In this document: one piece after another, positions 48,109 through 59,565 of the stretch
How positions within the stretch are numbered: position 1 is the first letter of the stretch
Layout of the letters: the number at the start of each line of letters is the position of its first letter
Origin: Bemisia tabaci
Taxonomy: Eukaryota > Arthropoda > Insecta > Hemiptera > Aleyrodidae
Reading direction: 5' to 3'
NCBI RefSeq assembly: GCF_918797505.1
Contig: NC_092800.1
Span: forward strand, 6,138,001 to 6,202,000
DNA: 64,000 bases
Translations under genes and position numbers: made by a program
The notes under the pieces: generated by a model
Database searches by the model: none
Told to the model about the DNA's origin: nothing
What the model saw: only the letters and a program-made list of their open reading frames with translations

Positions 48109-49008
48109 CTCCGGTTGTTTCGCTAGGATTTTCCTCGAGGATCGAATGGATCGTGCGTGAATTTTTCTTCTTCTTAATCCCCCGCGACTTTTTTGTCGTG
48201 AGGTTCGCCAAATTTGGCTCGGTATCGTAGTGAGCAGGTCATTTTTAAAATAATTTAAAGCAGGTGGAGTAAAATAAAGAGAGAGAGAAAGAAAATGAAA
48301 ACTTCCGTAGGAATGAATGATCCAGAGCCCGGTCGATGATCGCTATCGGTTTTGAGCGATGCATAAATTATAAATCATTTTTGGATATGAAGCATCATCG
48401 TCTACTGCCCTTTTCCCGAACCCTAAAAACATTATCCATGAAAGTGGGTTGTATCAGTTGAGCTGCTGGGCCACAAGGAGGTAGATAAAGATCTGGCGTG
48501 CGGACACACCTCCTCTCTGTCGCCGGTAAGCGGGTTTCGTATGGCGGGCTCACGACAAGAATTTTAAGGGAGTTCATTTCTGACCTCCGCCAACAAGCGA
48601 TTTGGACGAGGGAAAAAAGCGACTCTTGATAAGAAACAAAATTATTAGACACTGAGAGTGATGCACTTTGAACATTCAGGGTACTTGAAAAATGCATTTT
48701 CACGTCCTGATTACGATATATAGCAGTGCTCTTATTTAGTTTTAAAAATATTCCAGATTTCCCGGAATTGACTCGATTTTCAGAAGTTCAAAAACAAATT
48801 TCAATTTTTTCAGGAGTCCCGGGTAAAAATTCCGAAATGCGTCCTGATTTAGCTCAGAAGATTGTCAAGTTTGATCAAAAAATCGGTAAATCTGACGAAA
48901 AAACACAAACTTCCGAGAAAATTCAGAAAAAAGGTGGAAATTCTTGGAATTTCGAGTGAAGCTCCGAGATATTGCAAAAGTTTCATAATTCAAAATTATT
49001 TCCAGGAA
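48109..49008. other. No firm gene; A-rich frames upstream of the small membrane protein
   Basis: A Lys/Glu-rich plus frame (48726-48959) might be chance in A-rich DNA. An acceptor-like tract (aaattatttccag, ending 49005) closes the stretch and leads into the frame at 49009. Confidence 0.35.
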
Positions 49009-49311
49009 ATGGCAGCACTGGGATTTAGAAACTTTGTACGTGCATTTGATGATCGCATTTTGCTTGCAGACAAAGATAATATGTTTCTTCATTTGGTCCA
49101 CAAAAAAAATCGGAATTCATGGCTGAAGTTTATTGACAGACCATTTACACATCAAGTTCCTACGGGAACTACATTAGTTTTAGTTGCTTTTATAATTTTA
49201 ATTGCAATTCTTAATATACGGTTGTTAGAGGAGAGAGAGGAAAGACAAAAACACACACAAAAGAGACCAAAAGGGTACAGGACAAACTTAAGAAGGAGTA
49301 ACATACGATAG
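49009..49311 (+). CDS. Candidate small single-pass membrane protein, 100 residues
   Basis: The frame opens with ATG in a strong context (G at -3, G at +4) four bases after a good splice acceptor (aaattatttccag), so the whole coding sequence could sit in one exon behind a 5'UTR intron. Residues 1-53 are a mixed polar N-terminus (LGFRNFVRAFDDRILLAD). Residues ~54-73 form one clear hydrophobic helix (TTLVLVAFIILIAILNI), followed by an acidic then strongly basic tail (EEREERQ ... RPKGYRTNLRRSNIR). This is the layout of a short type I- or II-like membrane microprotein. I do not recognise a family. It stops at TAG with no close AATAAA. A chance frame cannot be excluded, but the acceptor, start context and clean TM-plus-charged-tail layout together are unusual here. 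Confidence 0.45.
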   Translation: MAALGFRNFVRAFDDRILLADKDNMFLHLVHKKNRNSWLKFIDRPFTHQVPTGTTLVLVAFIILIAILNIRLLEEREERQKHTQKRPKGYRTNLRRSNIR

Positions 49312-50146
49312 AAAGTCCAATTTCTTATTAACGAAATCTGCACATTACCTAATTCATCAGCTCAATCCAGGAATGAAAAATCTTCCCAGAACCAGATCCG
49401 TTTTCAGTCTCGAGCTGTCACCAAAACCACAAGATCACAACTGTCGGCCAGTCTCTGATCAGGGCCCGTTCATGAAGTCATGTCGGAAGCATATTAATAA
49501 CAGATCATTTGTCCATTCGAAAAGGCCCGGAAACTTGTGGGCCTTAAAAACGGGCCGAAAATCAGAGCGGCAGGGGAAAATGGAGTTTTTGCGGTGCTGG
49601 ATTGCCACCATTTCGAAGAGCTTGTGATACAATGTATTGGGAAAACGAATCGATTTGGATGATTTTAAGGGTGACGTCACAACGACGGAGAGGCACAGCT
49701 TGGCGGCTAATTTCCACGAAATTTTTATCGGTTTGCGGTTTAATGGTGTACGAGTAATTTGTCGAGGGCTCCATTTTTGAGCCGACATGCCCCGTTTACC
49801 GCCCCTTTTTTCGGTCCTTTTCATCGGCTGGTCTCGTCGCGCAATTTCTTCATTTTGTCGCGATACTGGCTGCAATTACCTACCAGCCTCTTCTTTCTCC
49901 CATTCTGACGTACTTCTACCAAAAACTTCACAGAGAGAGGAATCATCGCTATCTTACCATTCGTATCTAGTGGATTCCACCTACCTATTTTTCTGGTCGC
50001 ACTTACAATTTTCTGTTGGCGTCAACACTGATTTCAATGCCAGTAACAGTGAAGCATGATTTTCGGTGAAAAACTATTCGTCACGACAAAAGGAAACATC
50101 GTAACCGTGGCAAGGACAAAAGTAGGTAGGACCCGGAATCTACTCA
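49312..50146. other. No further gene supported
   Basis: Overlapping frames of 70-138 codons on both strands (49373-50059) share GC-richer DNA. None has a recognisable domain. Confidence 0.4.
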
Positions 50147-50434
50147 CACTGAAAAAAAAAATTCTTCAGTGTTAAGTTCAAAGAGTTAAATCCGTGCGGA
50201 TTCAACTCAACATCAGTTTGTTCAGAAAAAAAAAAACGACATCAGTTTTTAAGTTGAAAAAGCGTCGTTTTGCCAGTGAAAAGTTAAAGTAAAAAACGAC
50301 AGCAAAACAACGTTTCTTCAACTACAAAAACTGACTTTAAGTTAAATCCGTTTAACTTAAAAAACCAAATTTTTTCGACAAGAATCGACGCTTTAAATCA
50401 AAATAATATCTGAAGAATTTTCTTATTTTCAGTG
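50147..50434. mobile_element. MITE G with CACTGAAAAA ends
   Basis: 288 bp. The left end is cactgaaaaaaaaaattcttcag and the right end ctgaagaattttcttattttcagtg, with further internal inverted pairs (aagttaaatc / gtttaacttaaa and aaaaacgac / gtcgtttt). No ORF. The cactgaaaa start resembles element F at 17042. Confidence 0.75.
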
Positions 50435-50539
50435 AAGACCCTTATAAAAACTGGGGTTATTTTTTTAATCGTGAAATGAGGGCTCCTCTTAAACCATTAT
50501 TGTACATATATAACCATTGCAGAATTGAATCGTACCCGT

Positions 50540-50719
50540 CCAAGTTCCAGTATCCAAGTTTCGAGAAAAACGGGGAAAAGTGTGCCATCCGGCGTGAATT
50601 CGATGTTCTGAACCGATGGTTTAGATCATTTTCAGACAAATATATTTTTTGGGCCCAAAGAGATCGAGAGGGCACTAAGTTTTGCCCGTTTTTCTCGAAA
50701 CTAGATTTTGGTACTTGGG
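50540..50719. mobile_element. Inverted-repeat element with CCAAGTTCCAG ends
   Basis: The left arm ccaagttccagtatccaagt plus ttcgagaaaaacggg (from 50540) pairs with cccgtttttctcgaaactag plus attttggtacttgg (to 50719). About 180 bp, and it lies 20 bp from family D copy 2. No coding evidence, although plus and minus frames of over 100 codons cross it. Confidence 0.65.
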
Positions 50720-50738
50720 CCCTCAAAAATGGATCGAG

Positions 50739-50979
50739 TTCAACAAAAGGGAACCAAGCCGCACCAGTTATCGCCAAATTTAATTGGCCACTTTCATTTT
50801 CTACATGAAAAGGTTTGTGCGGATTTTTTTTTTGTGCAAATTTCAGTGCATTTTCAGCAGAGTGCGAAGCAAATTCCTCAAAATTTTCTGGGAATCTGCA
50901 CAAATGTCGAAAAATTAAATCGCCAAGTTAAATTCGGCACTAGCTGACATGGTTTGGTTCCTTTCCGCTAAGTGCGGTC
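50739..50979. mobile_element. Family D MITE, copy 2
   Basis: The left end agggaaccaagccgcaccag pairs with tagctgacatggtttggttcc. Inward tcgccaaatttaattggcca pairs with atcgccaagttaaattcggc. About 240 bp, non-coding. Confidence 0.8.
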
Positions 50980-51475
50980 TAAATATAGGTTCAATTTTGA
51001 AATACAGCCACTATTGCCTTAACATTTGGGAACCACGACGCTATTCGTGACGACGAAGGGATATCCCTCCAAACGATAACCCGGCAACAAATCCCAGCGT
51101 CCGTCTTTCGTCACTGATTGTCAGGATCGAGCATGCGCTAGCTCTCTTTGAAGCGACAAAAATGAAGTGATAGCGGCATTCTTGGGCAATCGAGATGAAT
51201 TATCGCTCCGGGATGGCGTCATCGGCTATCATTTCCTCGAGTTTTGAAGTGGAATCGGGGCCCTACGTCATGTCGGCAGTCGAGCCACAGAGCGCGTTAA
51301 TCACGTTTTGGCTCCTCCTTCGGACGATTTGAGCTCGGGACAACGAAATGGCACCGACTGACTGAAAGTTCAAGAGATATCGATTTCGGATCGATAACTT
51401 CGATAAACCGATTTCTGGGCGCGGATAATTAGGAAAATCGAATTCGTGTAATTTCTCTTATCAGTTATATTTTAA
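50980..51475. other. No gene seen
   Basis: Mixed-GC DNA. No frame or element is supported. Confidence 0.45.
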
Positions 51476-51726
51476 CAATGGAAAAAAAACAAAAAACAAA
51501 ACAAACACATTGGACCTAGAGTCCAGACTTTTAAAAACATTGACAAGAAAAAGTACTCTTGATTTAATCAGAATCTAGCTTAAATAAAAAACCAAGCCTC
51601 TTAATTTAAGCGGATTTCGTTTTGATTCAAGCAAAAATCCGATTGAATCATGAGTATTTTTTCTTATCGATGTTTTCAAGAGTCTGGACTCTAGATCCAA
51701 TGTGTTTTTTTTTTTTTTTTCCGGTG
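51476..51726. mobile_element. Family B palindromic MITE, copy 3 (opposite orientation)
   Basis: 251 bp including lengthened homopolymer tracts at both ends. Arms cctagagtccagact / agtctggactctagatcc and inner tcttgatttaatcaga / ccgattgaatcatga. The centre (accaagcctcttaatttaag) is reverse-oriented relative to copies 2 and 4. Confidence 0.88.
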
Positions 51727-53013
51727 AACTTTTTTATTGTTAGCAACTGACGAAGAGCAATTATAAGGCCGCAGTTTAAAAAAGAAAAACAATTATGAAA
51801 TGTAAGAAAACTCAGTAGGAGAAAGTTTTAAATAAGTTAGTCACGTTTTAGGGGTAGATTTAATACTCGGAATACATTCCTCGAACCGGTGAACGATAAA
51901 ATCTGCAACGATTGAGGTAATACAGTAGTTTAATCAAAATGAAAGCAAGACGCACATTTTTCATAATTTTGATCCAAAAAATTCCAGAGTTCAATTTCGA
52001 GGATTTACGCCCTAGTGTAACTATCTTTTCAAAATACATTCATAGACAACCCCCCACCCCAACTCCCGTCGTATAGTATCATAGATCTGACATTTCCATC
52101 GAGAGACAAATCACTTCAGACAGCATTGCATCGATTTATCATTGACCTGCATGGGATAAAGTATTTTAGGACACCACAATTCGGCAACAATGCCCCGGGC
52201 TCCTAATTAAAACTTCGTGGATGATCGTTGCTGAAATTCGGTGGGAATCAACGGTCTCTTTTTCGTTTGATTTGCCGACAGCCTCAACAGGAGACTCAGG
52301 AAGTGTTAAGATGAACGTCGAGCATCTGCTCTAAAGAACCTGTGATCTGCTCAACCTCAGCGCTGAAAAAGAGTGCAGCTCATTTTAGATGATGCAAAAT
52401 TAAAGCAGATGCATGAGCTCGTGTTATTTCAAAGGACACCCAAAAAATGATAATTTTTGTAACTCAATGAACAAGAGCATGAGCTTTGGACAGAACGAAG
52501 AAGACCACGCAAGCGGTGAAGTTAAGAAGAAATATGTTTTCACGCTGAATCCATATTTTCATAAACACTGTTAACACGAAGCATTAGCTACAAAGTAGCG
52601 AGTTTACGAGTAAAGGACGCGATGATAATTTCGACACTAATTTTCGCCTTGGTTGTTTTCGGAAGTGATTAAAAAACAGCTGCCTGCCCATTCACATTCA
52701 ATGCTCCTCAGATATTCATTTAACCGGATTCCTAAACTCATCCCTAATAGATGTTTATTATTTCATGGACGAAATTTCATTCCAGTTGTTAAGGTTTAAA
52801 AAGTCATTCCGAAAGTCCATAAACCTGATCATTGCCACGACTGTTTGTTCACACGACTGTTACAAACAGACAAATCTGGTTTTGTTTATGCTTGTAAAAT
52901 GGATGATTATGGGCAACTTAAGATCTGAAAAATTTAGTTCATAATTCACAAGAGAGCTAATCATGTTTCTGCTTATTATCACTGTATTGAAAATTCTAAT
53001 GTACATTGTTCTT
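51727..53013. other. No gene seen
   Basis: AT-rich. No exon or repeat is supported. Confidence 0.5.
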
Positions 53014-53240
53014 CACTGGAAAAAAAAAAAACATTAGATCTGGAGTCCAGACTCTTGAAAACATTGACAAGAAAAAGACTCTTGATTCAATCGGATTTTT
53101 GTTGAATCACAACGAAATCCGCTTAAATTAAGAGGCTCGGTTCTCGATTTAAGCTTGATTCTGATTGAATCAAGAGTATTTTTTCTTATCGATGTTTTTA
53201 AGAGTCTGGACTCTAGATCAAATGTGCTTTTTTTCCAGTG
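53014..53240. mobile_element. Family B palindromic MITE, copy 4
   Basis: 227 bp, cleanly bounded by cactgg and ccagtg. Arms tctggagtccagactcttga / ttaagagtctggactctaga, inner tcttgattcaatcggatttt / ttctgattgaatcaaga. Non-coding. Confidence 0.9.
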
Positions 53241-53910
53241 TTTATAAACAGAATCATTATACAATAAATCACAAATTTTTCATAATCGGCGCGAGCTACC
53301 AACCCAATCCCTTTCAAAAACACAAAACGAAAAAAATAAAATGAAAAAATCCAATATTCCTCCTCAGGGGAAATCCTCCTTGATGCGGAGACATCGCTTT
53401 TAAATCACCTCCGCACGCTGCGTACTTACTTCCAGTGCAACCCGAGAAAAATTGAGACCAAGCTGCCAGATGACCCCTTAAAAATCATCAAAATCCTGTA
53501 TCCGCGGTCAAATTTGGCAAGGCGTCAGGAATATATTCGTATGTTTTAAATTCAGGCCCAACTCGGCACGGGGGAATGCTTGGCGCTATTTCATTGGAAC
53601 GCTAAGAGATTGAGCGGCTTTCGTCCCCCTCCCCCTCCCCGCAGGGCTGGAGCCTGATTAAAAAAAGAGAGGAGTATGGAGAAGGGGGGAGGGGGGTTGG
53701 GCGGTGAACGCTCCCATCGTCATCGTCATCATCAACGATTCCTTTGATTAAATTGGAATCTTGAGGACGAGCGTCGTGGCCGCGGAAAGACGGCCGCGTG
53801 ATGTTCGCCGTGGTTCGCGCCCTATTGCCAAATATCTGCGGAAAATACTGCGGAATGTTAATTTTTGAAGATTGAAATGATTGGAAGCGAATTACACTGA
53901 GTTGCTAAAA
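53241..53910. other. No gene seen
   Basis: Contains a C- and G-rich simple stretch (about 53620-53700) and no supported exon. Confidence 0.45.
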
Positions 53911-54280
53911 GAAATTTCATCGAATGAAATTTCGTGAAATTTCTTTTTTCCCCATGAAATTTCTTTCGACCGACAAAATGTTAAAAACGCTTGTTTTTTC
54001 TGACAGAATTTGTTTTTATTTTTAAAGAGAATAATATGCGTCAATTAAACCAATTGGAGCGCGGTCTCTTCTTAGTTCTTCTTTTCTCGTCTTCTCTCAC
54101 TCTTTCTCTTCTGGCTCATCAAGGGGAGGGGGACCCTAACATCAAATTTCAATTGTTTATTTTGATTCCATGCCGGCGTGACGTCTCAGGTGCACAGTTC
54201 GACGAATTACTAAATAAAATGTGATTCAGTGTTCTTTTTTATTGTTCTAAACTGATTCTAGCCATATCACCTTATTCAAA

Positions 54281-54565
54281 ATGCCCTCTTATCCAGGGAA
54301 GGGTAAACCACAAAGTGGATCGCGCAAACATTTCACTGTGAAAATAAATCCGAACGCAAAGAATAGGATTGCAGTGTGCGAATTTTGCCAATGGGAAGTA
54401 GCCGAAAATGCAACCCGACTGACAGAACATCTGACAGAAAAATTCAAAATCATATTTTTGCTGTTTTACTCAACTTTCTGGGCATTTCTGAAGTTCCCTT
54501 CTAAAGTCCCTATAAAGGGACTTAAGGAGATTCATAAGTTGCTAGGGTTTAATCCTGAATTCTGA
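54281..54565 (+). pseudogene. BED-type zinc-finger fragment of a probable hAT transposase
   Basis: The 94-residue frame starts at ATG with an A-rich context. A basic N-terminus (KPQSGSRKHF) precedes C33-x2-C36 and L47-x2-H50 (VCEFCQWEV ... LTEHL), the core of a BED finger, which binds DNA in many hAT transposases. The fourth zinc ligand expected a few residues after H50 is not there: the sequence turns into FKIIFLLFYSTFWAF and then stops, unlike any transposase continuation. So the frame was probably truncated by deletion or a shift just after the finger. A host-domesticated BED protein first exon is a less likely alternative. Confidence 0.55.
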
Positions 54566-54583
54566 GTGTTAAATGGAATTTCT

Positions 54584-54645
54584 TGAAATTTCCTCATGAA
54601 ATTTCCTCATGAAATTTCCTCATGAAATTTCTTGAAATTTCCTCG
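54584..54645. repeat. 13-bp tandem repeat TGAAATTTCCTCA
   Basis: Units at 54584, 54597 and 54610 are identical. A shortened unit (54623-54632) and a final variant unit (54633-54645) follow. The array forms the right flank of the hAT-like remnant and may be its subterminal transposase-binding repeats. Confidence 0.92.
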
Positions 54646-55662
54646 CCTATCTGCAAACTGACGATTTTGCAGAAATTTTGTGGTTAGATTCGAGAGTTTT
54701 TTATACATTAAAGCGTCTTTAGAGCGCTTATGTGCGGAATCGGAAAAAACTAAAACATAAACTTGCGTAATGAATTCTGAAGAATGCGGCAAAGTCTCTA
54801 AATCATTTTCGCCAAAATTGTCAGTTGGGCGGTATATTTCCTTAGCCCTAGATATATGATATTTGCTGTGATAAGCGTGGAGATGCCAAAAAGTTGATAG
54901 TATTGATTCCAGGTTTTTCTCCGAAGGTTTATTTTTTTAGCAAATTTGTTTTTTTGGCAAAGCATTCCTAAGAACGTCAGACTTTTCTGTCTTTCCCGTT
55001 AAAATCTTGACTTTCAAAAAGAACAATCTCGGGATAATCTTGGCACTACTTTCTGATGATTTGTGTAGGATTTTTTTCACTTTTTTCTAAAGGGCCGTCC
55101 CTATGACGTAACGCATTTCATTCGTTACTTAGGGCCCCCTCCCTTGTAACGCTTGTGGCGTAGGTCCCTATCCTTTGAAACGTAAAAACAAAATGGACCA
55201 TGTACAAGATTATCGAAGCCACCCTAAAAATATATCAAGCCTTCGATAAACAATTCTTACAAAAGGAATCAAACCACAACTGATAGCGCTCACTCCTGAC
55301 CATCTGCAATCGTTAATTTTGAATAAACCGCCCAATCTCAGCGTAGTGACTATAAAATGTTGTACTTGAAAATGTACTTGTTAAGTCCTGTAATGACGAA
55401 GTGTGACAAATTTTCGAGTCCTACGACCATAAACGGTCTCGAAGATACAGGCAATCAAAAATCAACCCCAAATCGCTGTTTAATTTCTGACGGGGACACT
55501 AATTTTAGACGATACTAAAAGATGCAATATTTTTACATAAAGGTTTCCGTCACTCAGAAATCGCGAGATTCCTGAGATCATGAATACCCTAGCTACCCGA
55601 CGATCAAAAATTTGATGGTTTTTCGAGGAGTGCTATCAAAATAAACACACCTTTCACCAATT
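54646..55662. other. No gene seen
   Basis: Contains agggccgtccctatgacgta near 55091, which resembles an end of a DNA transposon, but no inverted partner was found. Nothing else is supported. Confidence 0.4.
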
Positions 55663-55915
55663 CTGCCGTGCTAAGGAAAAACATCGTATGAACATATGCA
55701 CGTTGCCACATTTACTTTCAGAGAGTTCTGGTATTGGAGAAAAAATATGAATATTTTTTCATTGAAATTTTCAGGCACGTCCGATCAAATTACGAGCAAA
55801 ATCCGCTGAAAATTTAGAAGAAAAGTACTCGCAAATTTTCCCAAGAACTCTTGATCAGTAGAAGGAAGTGCGGCAAAATCTGAAGACTCATACGGCGTTC
55901 TTCCATAGGACGGCA
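55663..55915. mobile_element. Family A MITE, copy 6
   Basis: 253 bp. The left end is ctgccgtgctaaggaaaaac and the right end catacggcgttcttccatag followed by gacggca. Non-coding. Confidence 0.88.
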
Positions 55916-56449
55916 AAAATTATCAACGGTCATTTCAAACTTATTTCGAAGCTTAATAGCGGCCCGGTGGTTCCGCAAACGGTGGTCTACGACGCAACGC
56001 ATCGCTTAGCCCGAACACCCGCTGCCCAAAACGAATGTAACTGGCCCAAAAGCAAACATTAATGTTTACCAAAAACGCCCCAGCGGAAAATTAATCCGGA
56101 TTTCCACAAGACCCGATTCGTCACGCGGCAGCTGAGCGCGAGCGTCCGAAACTCCAAAACCAACGCAGCTTCCGTCACCTTTTCAACGCGGGAGGGGGAT
56201 TTCAGAAAAATCGCCGGAACGAACCGGGGATTCTTCAATTTTTCAATTGTCCGCCGCGAATGGCCCTTGCGGTCGGCGGATTTTATCGCGGCATTGGTGG
56301 CAACGCACAATTTTATTTCTGCTTTTATATATCCTCGTAAACCCCGCGGCAAAACGCCTCGTCATACATGCGACTTGCTTATTTAAAGAACGCCTCCAAG
56401 ACACTCCACAGCCGCATCGCTCCGGGACATCGAAATGTTCTTCTGATGT
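55916..56449. other. GC-richer spacer, no supported gene
   Basis: Overlapping frames of 91-114 codons on opposite strands share this segment. No domain or splice pair supports any of them. Confidence 0.4.
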
Positions 56450-56704
56450 CTGCCGTGCTGAGGAAGAACGCCGTATAAGACTCCAGATGTTGCCAAATTT
56501 CCTTGAACAAAACCCGAATTGACTAGGAAAATCACCAGTATTTTTCTGTGAATTTTTAAGAGAATTTTGTTCGCAACTGAATCTCACATATCTGAAAATT
56601 TCCGAAGGAAAGTTCTCATAACTGTCCTCAAAAATTAATTTTTTATTGGGTGAAATTTGGCAACTATCGGAATGTTCTTACGGCGTTTTTCCTTAAAACG
56701 GCAG
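56450..56704. mobile_element. Family A MITE, copy 7
   Basis: 255 bp. The left end is ctgccgtgctgaggaagaac and the right end cggcgtttttccttaaaacg followed by gcag. Non-coding. Confidence 0.88.
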
Positions 56705-57229
56705 ATAGTGCCCCTTTTCGAGGGTAGATATGGCAGCGGTGTCTCATACATTTGTCATGAATGAAAATGTAAATACAGCATCTCGCCCGTGACAAACCTC
56801 TTCCAGCCTCCCCGAAGCCCCAAACTGCGATTCTATTAGGCCCCTTCGCCAACAGTCGGGATGTCATTGGTCGTTCCGCGGCCTGGTGTTGGATTCACGA
56901 GAGGCACTTCTGACTTTTTGATCCGGTTATGTCTCTTTGGATTCGGGCCTCTTGAGCTCATGAAACTCTCAAAGGCGTTGCGCAATTCGATTGCGCTGAA
57001 AGTGAGACTCGATGGTTTCAAGTTTGAGAACACGTATCTTGAGGCATCGTTTTTCCACCCGAGAGAGAAAAAAAGTCTGCTTCTTGCCTCTAATTATTGC
57101 TTTGGCAAAGATTCAAAAATTGAAAAAATGAAATAAAAACTGGAAAATTGACAGGTTGTGCTTTTTCTCTAAGATCCAGTTGTTCTAGGGATGTTTTGAT
57201 TTGCAAGCTTATAATTCATCATTTTAGGG
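56705..57229. other. No supported gene
   Basis: A plus frame of 91 codons (56861-57136) and a minus frame overlap. Neither carries a domain I recognise. Confidence 0.4.
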
Positions 57230-57394
57230 CAATAGAGAATTTGCACGAACTTTTATCCTGGGAGTGCTTCATGAGTTGAGTTCGCAATATTTTTCATAAT
57301 TTTTTTCGGATATAGAAAACTGTAGAAAAATAGATTTAAACGTAAGAAAAAGTGCCACTTTGTGATGTCATTTGGCGGCATTTCCCATTTAAAA
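57230..57394 (+). repeat. Dispersed repeat I, copy 2
   Basis: It aligns in order with 18361-18556: agagaatttgcac, aaaatagatttaaa, aagtgcca..ttgtgatgtcat and the closing gcatttcccatttaaaa. It serves as the uninterrupted reference for the nested insertion at 60978. Confidence 0.55.
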
Positions 57395-57837
57395 ACATGC
57401 ACTCGTTGTCATTCACCCCTCTAAAATCCACAGTTTCACCTTGAAAAAAGAACCAAATATGAAAACTCAGCATAACCGTGTTTTCAGAGCTTCTTTCATT
57501 CTGCTCTCATAGCACCCCGACACGCGGTATTGTACAGTGTAACAAAAATACCGGGGAAGGAAGGCGTTATATCTGATGTAACATGGCTGCTATCTGAGTT
57601 CGCATGGTATCGGAGGGGGCGGGGGCATTCGTGATTGAAACAAGTTAAACATGTGCCATAGGTCCCCTATTTCCCTAATGATCTCGAGGCACGGAAACTG
57701 CACGGGTGTAGACTGTCGTGGTGTTCGTAACAATAGGAGGTATTCGCACGATTTAGCACACGAACAAGAGAAAATTGCTCGGCTTCCAAGAATAATCTGC
57801 TGGGAAAGAGAAATTATTTTGATACTGCTCTTCCACA

Positions 57838-58070
57838 CTGCCACACTTGAGAAAAACGCTGTATGAGCCATCGGACAATACCGTATTTCCTTCAATATAA
57901 AATTACTTCATCGCAAAAATGATGCACATTTCTCATCCAATTTTTCGAATGATTTTGTTCGCAAAATAAGCAAAAGCATCTGAAAATTTCAATGAAATAT
58001 CAGCGTAACTTTCCTTAAAAAATATAGGTATTACATCCGAAGGCTAACTCTCAAATATAAAGCACGGTAG
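57838..58070. mobile_element. Family A MITE, copy 8 (decayed)
   Basis: 233 bp. The left end is ctgccacacttgagaaaaac and the right end is reduced to aagcacggtag. The most eroded copy of the family. Confidence 0.7.
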
Positions 58071-59331
58071 TAAAGGTGTTCAGTATTTTCCTACCTTGTT
58101 CCATTATTTTGTAGGAAAACTGAGTTTTGCAGGAAAACTGAGTGGTTTACCGCAATTATTCAATTTATTGTTTATGCCACATGCTTGTTTGGTTAAAGAA
58201 AATTCACGGAATTCATTCTCTTTACAAATGAATCCAAATTAACATGAAATTAAAGTAAGCAAGAAGAAATATAGTTGGGTTGATCACAGTTGAATCCGTC
58301 CATTTAATATAAAAAAAGTGGAAAAATGAAACGAAACACCAAGTGCTTCTAGAAAAATAAAGTCTTATTCATATATGATCTCTTAATTATAAGAGAAATC
58401 CTGCTTTTTTGCTCTAGAAAATCCTTCAAAATTGCGAGAAGCTTCGTTGTCTATCATTAATGATGTTTACTGTTTCTAAGAAAACAGGCACCACGTTTTC
58501 CATTTGGTGACATAAAAATTTAAAGAGAGAAAACGAATTGATTGGTTGATCATTAGAGAAGTCCAGTGTGTAATGGTCTCCCACATTTGGTCCCGCGCCT
58601 TTGCAAATGATTCACTTTACTTGGAAACCTAAATCTCAACTCTACAGGTCATTCACAGTTAAATAAGCTGTTTTCAAAAGAGAGCAAGACCATTGTAGAT
58701 GAGCTCCAGTTTGCATGAATTTAAACGCAATTCAGAGCTCGTACAAAAATGAACATGTTCCCTTTAAAAAACATTATAACACCAACGCTTTTTGGCGACC
58801 AATCACTAATGCCCCCCAATTTCCACGAATGTTATCGGCGGTTGCGTAATCGATCGGTGAGTGATGGGCTCGAATCATCCACCGCGCCGCGGTCCAACCA
58901 ATCGAGAGCACTTGACCGCCCGAAAAAACATCTCTCGGACGAAAAAAATAAATGAATAAAATAATCAGGAACCCACGAAATTCGTCGGCGTTCGGAGCAC
59001 TTTTCCGTGTCCGGCCCTAGTGGTCGGGGCCGAAACACGTGGAGTCAATTTACCCGGCTAATCAGAATTTTAATAAACGCCATCAAGCCGGATAAAACTG
59101 ATTAATCATGCAAATGATTTTGCGCATTTTTCTCGTTGATTTCGACCGGAGAACCGGTTTCTACGGCTCGGATGGAGGCTCGCTTTGGAGATGGCATTTT
59201 CTGCCACCATGACCGGGCAGAAATTATTATTTTATTCAAAATCTTCCGTGAACTCCGATGGAGTGGGGTACGCGAGTAATGAGTCCGCCGATGGCCCCGC
59301 TAACGATCCGAAGATTCAGCATAGTGGCGTA
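58071..59331. other. No gene seen
   Basis: AT-rich first half, GC-richer second half with palindromic and CpG-containing DNA around 58850-59250. Only short frames (68 codons or fewer). Confidence 0.45.
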
Positions 59332-59481
59332 GTGTACTTTGCGATATGTCGTTGAGCTGTCATTTAAACCTACGGAAAAGGATCGATAAACAGAATGTTC
59401 GCAACGAACGATTTAGTAATCGATTATTTACGACAGCTTTCAATGGGGAAGTATCGATTATCGATCATTGCTTCGCCACTG
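59332..59481. mobile_element. Family C hAT-type MITE, copy 4
   Basis: 150 bp. tagtggcgtagtgtactttgcg at the left and cttcgccactg at the right. Internal gatcgataaacag and atcgattatcgatc match copies 1 and 2. A target duplication is no longer evident. Confidence 0.8.
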
Positions 59482-59565
59482 AGACCCAGGCTTGGCCACT
59501 GCCCACGGCTCTGTTGATTTTGGATTCCGGATTAATTTTCCGAGTCGAACCGGCGCCGTCTTAGC

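Larger units (their letters stand above)
53911..54645 (+). mobile_element. hAT-like transposon remnant bounded by GAAATTTC clusters
   Basis: The palindrome gaaatttc is clustered at the left (53911-53966, four copies) and at the right (54576-54645, as a tandem array), enclosing a frame with a BED-type zinc finger such as occurs at the N-terminus of hAT transposases. The length (~735 bp) is far short of a full element, so the catalytic domain is missing. The exact termini and any 8-bp duplication could not be fixed by eye. Confidence 0.55.

Noticed and set aside
48862..49008. N-terminal extension of the small membrane protein frame
   Set aside because: The extra 49 residues are Lys-rich text from A-rich DNA, and a good splice acceptor separates them from the ATG at 49009.
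55091..55160. agggccgtcc...tgacgta-type motif resembling a DNA-transposon end
   Set aside because: No inverted partner or target duplication was found, so no element could be bounded.
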